DNA from: Bacteroidales bacterium H3
GTDB taxonomy: Bacteria > Bacteroidota > Bacteroidia > Bacteroidales > Muribaculaceae
Length of the DNA: 48,914 bases
Direction of reading: 5' to 3'
Assembly (NCBI GenBank): GCA_001701135.1
Contig: DAAN01000002.1
Span: 1-48,914 of the forward strand
Shown here: positions 24,632 through 32,858 of the stretch, piece after piece
Numbering within the stretch: the first letter of the stretch is position 1
Layout of the letters: each line of letters opens with the position of its first letter
Notes under the pieces: generated by a model
What the model saw: the letters and a program-made list of their open reading frames with translations, nothing else
Databases searched by the model: none
What the model was told of the DNA's origin: nothing
Made by a program: the position numbers and the translations under genes

Positions 24632-25030
24632 ATGAAAGCAATCCGTCTGGCTGCCATCCTGCTCCTCGCAGGGGGCGCCGCCGCAACAGTGGCAACTCCC
24701 GTGTCGGCTCAGGTTAGCGCCGTCGACGCCGAGTTCAACGTCATCCCCGACAAATCCACCCCCACCGACAGCGGTATCCGTCTGCAGGTGATTCTCATGG
24801 GCTACGCCAACACTCCCCACACCGTGGATTCCGTTGACCTGAAGATCGGCGAGAAGGTATATAAGGCCACCGATATCGACGGTCTCGACTTCGGTCGCTC
24901 ATTCCAGTTCGACGACACCTCGGTGCAGGTGATTGAGCTTGACTTCCCCTTCAAGGGCAAACTTCCCAAGACAGCAACTCTCACTTTCCACACCGCCGAA
25001 GGCGAAGTTGTGGCGCCCGCACGTCAGTAA
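24632..25030 (+). CDS. Small exported protein of unknown function
   Basis: 132 residues with a signal peptide (MKAIRLAAILLLAGGAAATV, cleavage near VSA-QV). The mature part, about 105 residues, looks like a single beta sandwich: alternating strands such as VDLKIGEKVYKATDIDG and VQVIELDFPFKGK. It has no Cys and no catalytic motif. I do not recognise the family. It lies 44 bases after mazG and 30 before topB, so it is in the operon. Confidence 0.75.
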   Translation: MKAIRLAAILLLAGGAAATVATPVSAQVSAVDAEFNVIPDKSTPTDSGIRLQVILMGYANTPHTVDSVDLKIGEKVYKATDIDGLDFGRSFQFDDTSVQVIELDFPFKGKLPKTATLTFHTAEGEVVAPARQ

Positions 25031-25060
25031 TCCCCGAGCCGCAAGTAGCCAGTCAGCCTG

Positions 25061-27148
25061 ATGATCGTCTGTATCACGGAGAAACCGAATGTGGCCAAGG
25101 ATATAGCCGCCATCCTCGGCGCCGGCAAGAAAGAGGCCGGTTACTATGAGGGTAACGGCTATCAGGTGACATGGACCTACGGACACCTGTGCACACTGAA
25201 GGAACCGCACGACTACACCGATCTGTGGAAAAGATGGTCGATGGTGCATCTGCCCATGATTCCGCCTAAATTCGGCATCAAACTCATACCGTCGCAAAAC
25301 TACGAACGACAGTTCAATGTGATCCGCACACTCTTCTCCAACGCCGACGAAATCATCAACTGCGGTGATGCCGGCCAGGAGGGTGAGCTGATCCAGCGGT
25401 GGGTGATGCAGAAGGCCGGTGTGAAATGCCCGGTGAAACGTCTGTGGATTTCATCGCTGACCGATCAGTCGATCCGCGACGGATTCAAGCATCTGCGCCC
25501 CTCGTCCGATTTCGACAATCTCTATTTCGCGGGGCTGTCGCGTGCCATAGGCGACTGGATTTTAGGTTTGAACGCCACCCGGCTGTATTCGCTGAAATAC
25601 AGCCGGCCGGGCGCCGTGCTCTCTATCGGCCGCGTGCAGACCCCCACCCTTGCGCTTGTGGTGCAGCGCCATTTCGAGATCGCCAACTTCCGTCCCGAAG
25701 ATTTCTGGGAACTGAAGACCCTCTACCGCGGCGCCACGTTCAATGCCACCCGCGGACGTTTCAAGTCGGAGGCCGAAGCGTCGGAGTTGCTTGAAGCAAT
25801 CAGGCAGCAACCGTTCACCGTCACCTCCGTGGAGGAGAAGAAAGGGCGTGAGGCGCCACCTCGTCTTTTCGACCTCACCTCGCTGCAGGTGGAGTGCAAC
25901 AAGCTCTGGGGATGGACAGCCGAGGTCACCCTCCGTCACATCCAGAGTCTCTATGAGAAGAAGGTCACCACATATCCCCGAGTCGACACCACATATCTCT
26001 CCGACGACATCTATCCCACCGTGCCGGGCATACTGCGCGCCATGACCCCCTACGCACCCCTCACGGCGCCTCTGCTCCAGCTGCCCCGCCTGCCGAAAAG
26101 CAAGAAGGTTTTCGACAACACCAAGGTCACCGACCACCATGCAATTATCCCCACCGGTCAGTCGCCGCAGGTGCTCGTAGGCGATGAACGTCAGCTCTAT
26201 CACCTTATTGCAAAGCGGTTTATCGCTGCCTTTTATCCCGATTGCGAGTTTAACCAGACTAATGTGACAGGCGAGGCCGGGGGCGTGCAGTTCAAGGCTT
26301 CGGGCAAGGTCGTGACCAATCCCGGGTGGCGTCAGCTTTACTCACGCCCGGGTGAGATGGCTCAGGAGGCCGATGCCGACAGCATTCTTCCTCATTTCGA
26401 CAAGGGCGAAAGCGGTCCTCACGAGCCTTCCCTGGCTAAAAAGACCACCCAACCTCCGAAATATTACACCGAAGGCACCCTGCTCCGAGCCATGGAGTCG
26501 GCCGGAAAGACCGTGGATGACGAGGCTCTGCGCGAAGCGATGAAGGAGAACGGCATCGGACGCCCGTCGACCCGCGCGGCAATCATCGAGACGCTCTGCA
26601 AGCGCAACTACATCTTTAGAAAGAAGAAAAATATTATGGTGACGCAGGCCGGTATCGACCTTATCGCCACCATCAGCGAGGAGTTGCTCAAAAGTGCCAA
26701 GCTCACAGGCATATGGGAGAGTAGGTTGCGTCGGATCGAACGCGGGGAATACTCCGCCACGGAGTTTATCGACGAGCTGAAAGTGCAGATCGACCGCATT
26801 GTGCGCGATGTTATGAGCGACAATTCGCAGCGCCATATCGAAACCGGTACAGCATCCGCAACCTCTGCTGCATCCCCCGCCGACGGTGCCGGGGGAACTG
26901 CCGCAGCTTCCGCCGCAAATGCAACTCCCGCCAAACCCAAGGCACCGCGCAAACCCGCCGTGCGGAAGCTCGAGCAGATTATATGCCCGCTTTGCGGCAA
27001 AGGTCATCTGCTTAAAGGGCGCACGGCCTATGGCTGTTCGGAATTCCGCGCCGGTTGCGCCCTGCGTCTCCCCTTCGAGCAATACCCCGCCGACCTTACT
27101 CCCGGCAAACTCAACGCATTGTTAAAGAAAAATCCTCCCACGTCATGA
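25061..27148 (+). CDS. topB: DNA topoisomerase III (type IA)
   Basis: 695 residues. Relaxes and decatenates DNA by passing single strands. The Toprim domain at the N-terminus has TEKPNVAKD (Glu7) and GDAGQEGEL (Asp103 region). The catalytic Tyr305 lies in TTYPRVDTTYL. The type IA core continues with KVTDHHAIIPTG and NGIGRPSTRAAIIE. The end has an Ala-rich linker (about 595-640) and one zinc-finger-like module (CPLCGKGHLLKG, then CSEFRAGC). Typical of TopB found in both housekeeping and mobile contexts; here it sits in an ordinary operon. Its stop overlaps the start of the next gene. Confidence 0.95.
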   Translation: MIVCITEKPNVAKDIAAILGAGKKEAGYYEGNGYQVTWTYGHLCTLKEPHDYTDLWKRWSMVHLPMIPPKFGIKLIPSQNYERQFNVIRTLFSNADEIINCGDAGQEGELIQRWVMQKAGVKCPVKRLWISSLTDQSIRDGFKHLRPSSDFDNLYFAGLSRAIGDWILGLNATRLYSLKYSRPGAVLSIGRVQTPTLALVVQRHFEIANFRPEDFWELKTLYRGATFNATRGRFKSEAEASELLEAIRQQPFTVTSVEEKKGREAPPRLFDLTSLQVECNKLWGWTAEVTLRHIQSLYEKKVTTYPRVDTTYLSDDIYPTVPGILRAMTPYAPLTAPLLQLPRLPKSKKVFDNTKVTDHHAIIPTGQSPQVLVGDERQLYHLIAKRFIAAFYPDCEFNQTNVTGEAGGVQFKASGKVVTNPGWRQLYSRPGEMAQEADADSILPHFDKGESGPHEPSLAKKTTQPPKYYTEGTLLRAMESAGKTVDDEALREAMKENGIGRPSTRAAIIETLCKRNYIFRKKKNIMVTQAGIDLIATISEELLKSAKLTGIWESRLRRIERGEYSATEFIDELKVQIDRIVRDVMSDNSQRHIETGTASATSAASPADGAGGTAAASAANATPAKPKAPRKPAVRKLEQIICPLCGKGHLLKGRTAYGCSEFRAGCALRLPFEQYPADLTPGKLNALLKKNPPTS

Positions 27149-27423
27149 GTCTCAACGCCTTTGGTCTGTGTGTAGTCACATTCAACGACTGGATTCAATG
27201 GATTTGTGTGGCCGTCATCATCGGCCTTGCGCTGTTGAAGTCGGTGAGGGGCGTGGTGCGCTTTATCCGCTGGAGTCGCCGGTGTCGCAGGGGAGGAGAT
27301 TCGTCGCTCCCTCCCTGTTGCGGCGGCAATGACCGTGGCGACGGTTGCTCGTCGTGCTGCGGATCGTCTGACACCGCCTCCCGCAAATGCCATGGCTGCC
27401 CCCGTTCCACACACCGGCGGTAG
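27145..27423 (+). CDS. Cys-rich single-span membrane microprotein coupled to topB
   Basis: 92 residues from ATG 27145, overlapping the topB TGA (ATGA). One hydrophobic helix (about 17-32, WIQWICVAVIIGLALL) is followed by a basic stretch and a tail with nine cysteines in pairs (CC, CSSCC and single Cys). That layout resembles the FeoB-associated Cys-rich membrane proteins, but no feo gene is near, so this is only a resemblance. Metal or redox binding is plausible. The coupling to topB and the non-random Cys spacing support it being real. Confidence 0.6.
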   Translation: MSLNAFGLCVVTFNDWIQWICVAVIIGLALLKSVRGVVRFIRWSRRCRRGGDSSLPPCCGGNDRGDGCSSCCGSSDTASRKCHGCPRSTHRR

Positions 27424-27510
27424 AGAAATTGCCTCTCCACAGTCGCCCTGATCGGCGGATTATTCCACAAAAAAAGGTGTGTAATAATGGCTCCTACCAT
27501 TGAACCATTC

Positions 27511-27576
27511 TGACAGCACCCTCCCATCCGGATAGAAAAAGCGCTGTGTCAAGCATTTTGACACAGCGCCTTTTTT
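27511..27576. terminator. Bidirectional terminator cassette, copy B
   Basis: Perfect 12-base arms (27541-27552, 27558-27569) with T runs on both strands, between the convergent topB operon and DUF805 gene. Matches copy A at 18652-18717 in 64 of 66 bases. No gene is supported in the rest of 27424-27650. Confidence 0.85.
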
Positions 27577-27650
27577 CTTTTGATCGGGTTCTGAAATATT
27601 AACCCTGTTATTGTGTTCCGGTTGACGGAAGCTGATTGCCAGTGATGAAA

Positions 27651-28043
27651 TCAGGCGAGGGGCTGGGGGCCGTACTGGTTGTCGCCGGGCTGAGTCTCTT
27701 TGCAGAGCCAGATGAGAACGAAGATCCAGCCTACCAGGGGGATGAGGATGAAGAGGTAGTTGGCACCGGATTTGCCCATGTCGTGCAGACGACGCCATGC
27801 AACTGCCAGCTGGGGAACGAGGAGAGCGAGAGATACGAGCCAGCCCACGATAGGAATCCAGCCAAGCACGATGCCGCAGATGAACTGGAAGAGGAAGAAG
27901 TACCAGTACTCCGAACGGGTTGCGCGACCGTTGAAATCAGCGTACTTGGAGAAGCAAGTCTTCACTGCGGTCATGAAGTCCATGCCGGCGGGAACTGCCT
28001 GCTGGGCCTGAGGGGCGAAATTGCCCTGATTTGAATTTTCCAT
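27651..28043 (-). CDS. DUF805 family inner-membrane protein
   Basis: 130 residues. Hallmarks of DUF805: FSKYADFNGRATRSEYWYF near 32-50 and VAWRRLHDMGKSG near 83-95. About three to four membrane helices, and a short N-terminal Gln/Asn-rich tail. The family is found widely, sometimes linked to stress or envelope traits, with no established activity. It has its own promoter. Confidence 0.9.
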   Translation of the reverse strand: MENSNQGNFAPQAQQAVPAGMDFMTAVKTCFSKYADFNGRATRSEYWYFFLFQFICGIVLGWIPIVGWLVSLALLVPQLAVAWRRLHDMGKSGANYLFILIPLVGWIFVLIWLCKETQPGDNQYGPQPLA

Positions 28044-28119
28044 TAAAAAATGTGAGTGATTTGAGAGATGAATAAAATAGATGATTGTTTTTACACCTAA
28101 GAATGTCCGATATTTTATG

Positions 28120-28151
28120 CAAATTTACATATATTTTCTTATATGAACAAA
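28120..28151 (-). promoter_or_regulatory. Promoter of the DUF805 gene
   Basis: On the minus strand: TTTG (28148-28151), 20 bases, TAAATTTG (28120-28127). Confidence 0.75.
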
Positions 28152-28171
28152 TTTTTATGAAAAATTATAGT

Positions 28172-28179
28172 TAAATTTG
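28172..28179 (+). promoter_or_regulatory. -7 box of the patatin/Omp85 gene
   Basis: TAAATTTG on the plus strand, 25 bases before the start codon; divergent from the DUF805 promoter, and no clear -33 box. Confidence 0.55.
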
Positions 28180-28204
28180 TGGCTTAGTATAATTCTTCTT
28201 ATAT

Positions 28205-30589
28205 ATGACTTGGAAGAGGATGTTGAGCCGCATTATGGCGGCAGTCACCTTATTTATATATTCCGCAGACGCGTCGGCTGTGACGCCTGAAGCAATGGAT
28301 AGCACTGAAGTGACGGCAGTCGGGCCGCAGCTGTCGCATACAGGACAGTCGGTAGGTCTGGTGCTTTCGGGCGGAGGCGCCAAGGGAATAGCCCATATCG
28401 GTGTGATCAAGGCTCTTGAGGAGCATGATATACCTATCGATTATGTGGCGGGCACATCGATGGGCGCCATCATCGGCGGCCTCTATGCTGCAGGCTATAC
28501 TCCCGAGGAGATGACCGATATGATCCTTTCGCCGGGGTTTGCCAACTGGTCGAAGGGACGCATCGACCCCAATCTCACATATTATTTCGTGAAGAAACCG
28601 CAGACGCCCGCACTCGGGTCGGTGGAAATCAACATCCACAAGGATCCTTCGGCGCCGGCCACGTCGCTGATGCCCTCAAGTCTCATTTCCCCCATTCCGA
28701 TGAATTTCGCCTACATGGAGCTGTTTGCGGCCTATACCGCTCAGTGCCGGGGCAATTTCGACAATCTGTTCGTGCCTTTCAGGTGTGTGACCTCCGATGT
28801 GGCGCGGCGCCGCAAACTGGTGCTCGGTTCGGGACATCTCTCCGACGCTATCCGCGCGTCGATGACTTTTCCGCCGGTGTTTCAGCCGATTAAGATCGAC
28901 GGCAACTATGTCTACGACGGCGGCATCTACGACAACTTCCCGGTAGATGTGATGGAGCAGGATTTCGCACCCGATTTCATCATAGGCGTGGATGTGCATG
29001 TGCCCGACACGGTGCCTCCGCCTAACGACATCATCAACCAGCTGGAAACCATGATCATACAGCCGCAGGACTACGAGGTGCCCCCCGAAAAGGGTATCCG
29101 CGTGCATGTGGATGTGGGGCAGTTCTCGCTTCTTGATTTCGGAAAGTGCAAGGAGATCAGCGAGATAGGCTATCAGACGGCTATGAGCTATATGGATTCG
29201 ATCTGCGGTCGCGTCACATCGCGCGTGCCGGCCCTGACGCGTCGCACCCGTCGCCAGGTATTTAAATCCACCACGCCGGCAGTGTGTTTCGACTCGGTGC
29301 ATGTCACAGGAGGCACACATCAGCAGAACGAATATATCCGTCAGCTGTTCCAGCCTGCCGGAATCGACACATTCGGCATCGAGCGTGCGCGTCTGTCATA
29401 TTATTCAGCCATCTCCCCGGGGCGTCTGCGCAATCTTTTTCCGCAGGCCAACTACAATCCGGCCACAGGGATGTTTACCCTCGATCTCGACGCCTCTGTG
29501 AAGTCAAACCTGTCGGTTAGTTGCGGAGGGTATCTGTCATCGTCGATCAATTCCATGATTTTCGTGGCGGCCGACTATTCGGCCATGTCGTTCCGTTCGG
29601 CCGAGGTGAGCGTCATGGGGTGGATAGGACAGAATTATATGGCCGCCTCGATGCGCGGACGGCTTTATGTGCCCACACGCCGTCCCTCGGCGTTTGAGTT
29701 CGAAGGCACATATCAGCGTCAGAAGTTTTATGAGAGCGACAAACTGTTTTACGAGGATAATTCCCCTGCGTTTATCACCCGCAATCAGGGATTCGGACGC
29801 ATCAATTATGCCTGGGCTGTGACCCGCGCCGGGAAGGCTTCGGTAGGCGTGGGCGGCGGCCAGGACCGCAGCAATTTCTATTCGTCGGACCGCGGGGATT
29901 TCAGCATGTCGGGAAAGGAGCGCACCACCTTCAATCTCGGGCAGGCTCTGGCGCGTCTTGAATTCGATAATCTCGACAACCAGAGCTACCCTTCCGAGGG
30001 TTATGACTGCCACCTAACGGTGATGGGAGTGATGGGGCGCTACCATTATCGCCGGATTTCGGCTGATGGCGCTCAGAACTTCTTCGACGATCATGTGCAT
30101 TGGCTCCAGGGAGAGTTTTCCGGAGGATGGTATTTCCCGGTGCACAACAATTTCTCCATGGGCACAACATGGGATGTACTGGTGTCGTCGCGCGAACTGC
30201 TCAACACCTATTATGCTTCGGTGGTCAACGCACCCGGGTTTACCCCCACCCCCGCCACGGCGGGTGTGTTCAACCAGCGGTTCCACGCCAATTCTTTTGT
30301 GGCCGTGGGTCTGGTGCCGATATGGAAACCTATGAGCCGCGCCCAGGTGCGTCTTTCGGCCAATATGTTTCTGCCGTTTCGCCGGATTATGATGGCAGAG
30401 GAGAGCGATCTGCCGCGCTATGGCGGCTGGTTCCGAAATCCCGAGTTTGTGGGGCAGCTCGATCTGGTCTACAATCTTCCCTTTGCCTCGATCTGCGGTT
30501 ATGTGAATTATCTCACGTATCCCGCCCACAACTGGAATTTCGGACTTAGTTTCGGCCTCTTTTTCCATGCCGGGCAATTCCTGAGATAA
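28205..30589 (+). CDS. Patatin-like phospholipase fused to Omp85-type barrel (PlpD-like)
   Basis: 794 residues. A signal peptide is followed by a patatin domain (about 45-330): GLVLSGGGAKGIAHIG (oxyanion loop), nucleophile Ser in AGTSMGAII, and catalytic Asp in YDGGIYDNFP. Next comes one POTRA-like unit (about 360-430, FDSVHVTGGTHQQNEYIRQLF), then a 16-strand-type barrel of the BamA/TamA family to the C-terminus. The layout is that of type Vd autotransporters, where the barrel carries the lipase domain across the outer membrane. It probably hydrolyses phospholipids. A FadL-type channel follows, fitting uptake of released fatty acids (inference). Confidence 0.92.
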   Translation: MTWKRMLSRIMAAVTLFIYSADASAVTPEAMDSTEVTAVGPQLSHTGQSVGLVLSGGGAKGIAHIGVIKALEEHDIPIDYVAGTSMGAIIGGLYAAGYTPEEMTDMILSPGFANWSKGRIDPNLTYYFVKKPQTPALGSVEINIHKDPSAPATSLMPSSLISPIPMNFAYMELFAAYTAQCRGNFDNLFVPFRCVTSDVARRRKLVLGSGHLSDAIRASMTFPPVFQPIKIDGNYVYDGGIYDNFPVDVMEQDFAPDFIIGVDVHVPDTVPPPNDIINQLETMIIQPQDYEVPPEKGIRVHVDVGQFSLLDFGKCKEISEIGYQTAMSYMDSICGRVTSRVPALTRRTRRQVFKSTTPAVCFDSVHVTGGTHQQNEYIRQLFQPAGIDTFGIERARLSYYSAISPGRLRNLFPQANYNPATGMFTLDLDASVKSNLSVSCGGYLSSSINSMIFVAADYSAMSFRSAEVSVMGWIGQNYMAASMRGRLYVPTRRPSAFEFEGTYQRQKFYESDKLFYEDNSPAFITRNQGFGRINYAWAVTRAGKASVGVGGGQDRSNFYSSDRGDFSMSGKERTTFNLGQALARLEFDNLDNQSYPSEGYDCHLTVMGVMGRYHYRRISADGAQNFFDDHVHWLQGEFSGGWYFPVHNNFSMGTTWDVLVSSRELLNTYYASVVNAPGFTPTPATAGVFNQRFHANSFVAVGLVPIWKPMSRAQVRLSANMFLPFRRIMMAEESDLPRYGGWFRNPEFVGQLDLVYNLPFASICGYVNYLTYPAHNWNFGLSFGLFFHAGQFLR

Positions 30590-30640
30590 GAGCGAGAATT
30601 ATGTTGTAAAACATGTTTTTAACAATTTTTTATCAAATTA

Positions 30641-30672
30641 TTTGGCTATTTGGGCAAAAGTTGGTACTTTTG
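30641..30672 (+). promoter_or_regulatory. Promoter of the FadL-type gene
   Basis: TTTG (30641-30644), 20 bases, TACTTTTG (30665-30672). The ATG at 30678 starts 5 bases after the box, so the mRNA is probably leaderless. Confidence 0.8.
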
Positions 30673-30677
30673 TCGCA

Positions 30678-32075
30678 ATGAAAAGAATTTTTATAGCCGC
30701 ACTGGCGGCAATTGCAGTCTTTTCGGCAAAGGCCGAAGGCTATCAGGTAAACACATTCAGTGCCCGACAGATCGGTATGGGCCAGACGGGCGTAGCTCTC
30801 GATTTAGGCGCCGAGAGTCAGATCTTCAATCCCGGCGCGCTGGCGTTTTCTGACAATCTGGTTAATGTGTCGGGCAGTTTCACCGCAATAAAATCCACGG
30901 CGACATGCGACTTTGGCGGCACCCGCTACGAAACCTCCAACAAAGTGTCCACGCCGATGAATGTGGCGGCCGCATTCCGCATCTATGACGGCCTGCATGC
31001 CGGTGTGGTGTTCTATACCCCCTATGGCAGCTCGATCGACTGGGGCAAGTCATGGCCCGGCGCGGTGCTCAACCAGTCGGTCGACCTCAAGGTCTTCACC
31101 CTGCAGCCCACAGTGTCGTGGCGCCCGTTGAAAAATCTGTCGGTCGGTGCCGGCCTGATGATTTCGTGGGGTTCGGTGAATCTCAACAAGGCGCTGGTGT
31201 CCTCCTCCTCGATGGATAAACTCATCGACCTGATGAATTTCAGCGCCACCGCCCAGGGGATGGGCGCTCCCTACACGAAATATGGCGATGTGCCCCCGGC
31301 GTCGGTCAACCTCACCGGCAAGGCTCAGCTTGCGCTCGGATACAACATCGGTGTGATGTGGAAACCCACCGACCGCCTTTCGCTTGGTCTCTCGTTCCGT
31401 TCGAAGATGGAGATGCATGTCAGCAAGGGGGATGCCCAGGTGACATATGCCAACGAGCAGGCCCGCGTGGTGCTCGGCGAGAAGCTCGACAATATCAATT
31501 ATGCCAATTTCGAAGCGTCGATGCCCTGCCCCTATATCCTTACTTTCGGTGCTGCCTACAAGTTCACCCCGAAACTCACCGTGGCTTTCGATGCTCAGTT
31601 TAACGGCTGGAAAGCATACCGCAAACTCGACATCGAATTTGCCGAGGCACCCGTCTTCAATCAGAATCTGCCGAAGAATTACAGCAACGCCTGGACCTGG
31701 CACCTCGGAGCGGAATACAATCTCACAAAACGTTTCGACGTCCGTGCCGGCCTTATGATCGATTGCTCCCCCTGTAACAAGGATTTCTATAATCCTGAGA
31801 CACCCGGCATGACCAAAATAGAGCCTTCGGTCGGTTTCACTTTCCGCCCCGTACCCCGTTTCGGTATCGACCTGGCGTTTATGTATGTGGCAGGCTGCGG
31901 CCAGACCGGCACCGGCGAGTATGCCGACTTCCTTGCGCCCGTCTACAATGCCTCGCTCGACAAAGCCCATCTCCCCGAATCTGCATTCCCGCGCCTGCAG
32001 GCCACCGGCTCCTTTACCGGCAAATACGACACCCACGCCCTGATCCCCGCCATCGCCCTCTCCTACACCTTCTGA
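30678..32075 (+). CDS. FadL/OmpP1/TodX-family outer-membrane channel
   Basis: 465 residues from ATG 30678, chosen because a signal peptide (MKRIFIAALAAIAVFSAKA) begins there and the promoter box lies just upstream. FadL features: N-terminal hatch with QIGMGQTGVALDLGAESQIFNPG, then alternating beta strands to a terminal Phe (ALSYTF), the usual barrel end. The family takes up long-chain fatty acids or other hydrophobic molecules through the outer membrane; the substrate here is unknown. It follows the patatin/Omp85 gene by 88 bases. Confidence 0.92.
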   Translation: MKRIFIAALAAIAVFSAKAEGYQVNTFSARQIGMGQTGVALDLGAESQIFNPGALAFSDNLVNVSGSFTAIKSTATCDFGGTRYETSNKVSTPMNVAAAFRIYDGLHAGVVFYTPYGSSIDWGKSWPGAVLNQSVDLKVFTLQPTVSWRPLKNLSVGAGLMISWGSVNLNKALVSSSSMDKLIDLMNFSATAQGMGAPYTKYGDVPPASVNLTGKAQLALGYNIGVMWKPTDRLSLGLSFRSKMEMHVSKGDAQVTYANEQARVVLGEKLDNINYANFEASMPCPYILTFGAAYKFTPKLTVAFDAQFNGWKAYRKLDIEFAEAPVFNQNLPKNYSNAWTWHLGAEYNLTKRFDVRAGLMIDCSPCNKDFYNPETPGMTKIEPSVGFTFRPVPRFGIDLAFMYVAGCGQTGTGEYADFLAPVYNASLDKAHLPESAFPRLQATGSFTGKYDTHALIPAIALSYTF

Positions 32076-32156
32076 TTCCACCTCAAGGAACCAGTTACTT
32101 AGATGAAATACCTTATAGAAACTGTCTGTTGATCGGTTGAATTAACAATTGCGGAC

Positions 32157-32187
32157 TTGCAAATGTTATACAAATGTATTACTTTTG
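32157..32187 (+). promoter_or_regulatory. Promoter and possible operator of the toxin-antitoxin module
   Basis: TTG (32157-32159), 20 bases, TACTTTTG (32180-32187). An imperfect palindrome, GTTATACA-AA-TGTATTAC (32165-32182), lies in the spacer, where an autorepressing antitoxin would be expected to bind. Confidence 0.7.
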
Positions 32188-32207
32188 CATTACTAATAAT
32201 CTTAACA

Positions 32208-32456
32208 ATGAATCCTGCAACTTCAATCCGAAAACAAACATCTTTCCGACTCAATGAGGAGCTTCTTACAAGATTACAAGCTGAGGCTAAACGACATAAC
32301 CGTAGCTTGAATAATCTTGTGGAAAGCGTCCTTATGGCATTTGTGTCTGAAAGCCCAAACAAGAAAACTCTCGCCGCAATGAAAGAGGCAGAGACGTCAG
32401 ATAATCTGGAAACGCTTGACCTTGACAGCTTCCGCAGTTTTGTGGAATCGTTATGA
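32208..32456 (+). CDS. Ribbon-helix-helix-type antitoxin
   Basis: 82 residues from ATG 32208. The N-terminal half fits a ribbon-helix-helix DNA-binding fold: strand TSFRLNEELLTRLQAEAK, then HNRSLNNLVESVLM. The C-terminal half is acidic and probably wraps the toxin. It should neutralise the toxin and repress its own promoter (known for such modules). The TGA overlaps the toxin ATG by four bases. The region from about 32100 to 32760 is clearly more AT-rich than its neighbours, suggesting transfer. Confidence 0.85.
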   Translation: MNPATSIRKQTSFRLNEELLTRLQAEAKRHNRSLNNLVESVLMAFVSESPNKKTLAAMKEAETSDNLETLDLDSFRSFVESL

Positions 32457-32722
32457 AAATTCTTAAACTTACCACCCAGTTCAAGAAAGATCTTAAACGG
32501 TACAAGCACAAGACCGAAGTCATAAACAAGCTGGAGACAATTCTTAAAATTTTGGCGCAAGGATCTCCTGTGCCCGAAGAAAACCGGCCTCATTTATTGA
32601 CCGGCAACTATAAAGGTTATATGGAATGCCATGTTGAAAATGACACCTTGTTGATATGGTGGGATAAAGACACTGATATCGTAAAACTTGTGCGTTTCGG
32701 AACTCATTCCGAACTGTTCTGA
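32453..32722 (+). CDS. YafQ-family mRNA interferase toxin
   Basis: 89 residues, the size of RelE/YafQ toxins. The C-terminal pattern HLLTGNYKGYMECHVENDTL...LVRFGTHSELF matches YafQ, including the His-x-Glu/Leu-Phe ending, whose His is catalytic in E. coli YafQ. Such toxins cut mRNA on the ribosome. Start overlaps the antitoxin stop (ATGA). Confidence 0.88.
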   Translation: MKILKLTTQFKKDLKRYKHKTEVINKLETILKILAQGSPVPEENRPHLLTGNYKGYMECHVENDTLLIWWDKDTDIVKLVRFGTHSELF

Positions 32723-32824
32723 GAATGGATATCAACACCATGTAAAGGAATTGGGAATTCAGGTAAGATTATCCATAATTTTATCTTTTTGGGGTGGAGG
32801 TGTGGAAAAAAGGAAAAAGTTTGC

Positions 32825-32832
32825 TAAATTTG
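32825..32832 (+). promoter_or_regulatory. -7 box of the second six-hairpin protein gene
   Basis: TAAATTTG, 26 bases before the chosen ATG at 32859; this excludes the longer reading from 32688. Confidence 0.6.
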
Positions 32833-32858
32833 CGAAAGAAACCAAAAATCGAGTATCT

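Noticed and set aside
27460..27798. Minus-strand ORF of 112 codons ending in the terminator cassette
   Set aside because: It overlaps the DUF805 gene and the duplicated terminator, with no recognisable protein.
32088..32102. Another solo end of the inverted-repeat element (CCAGTTACTTA)
   Set aside because: Only 11 bases match, which is too short to separate from chance.
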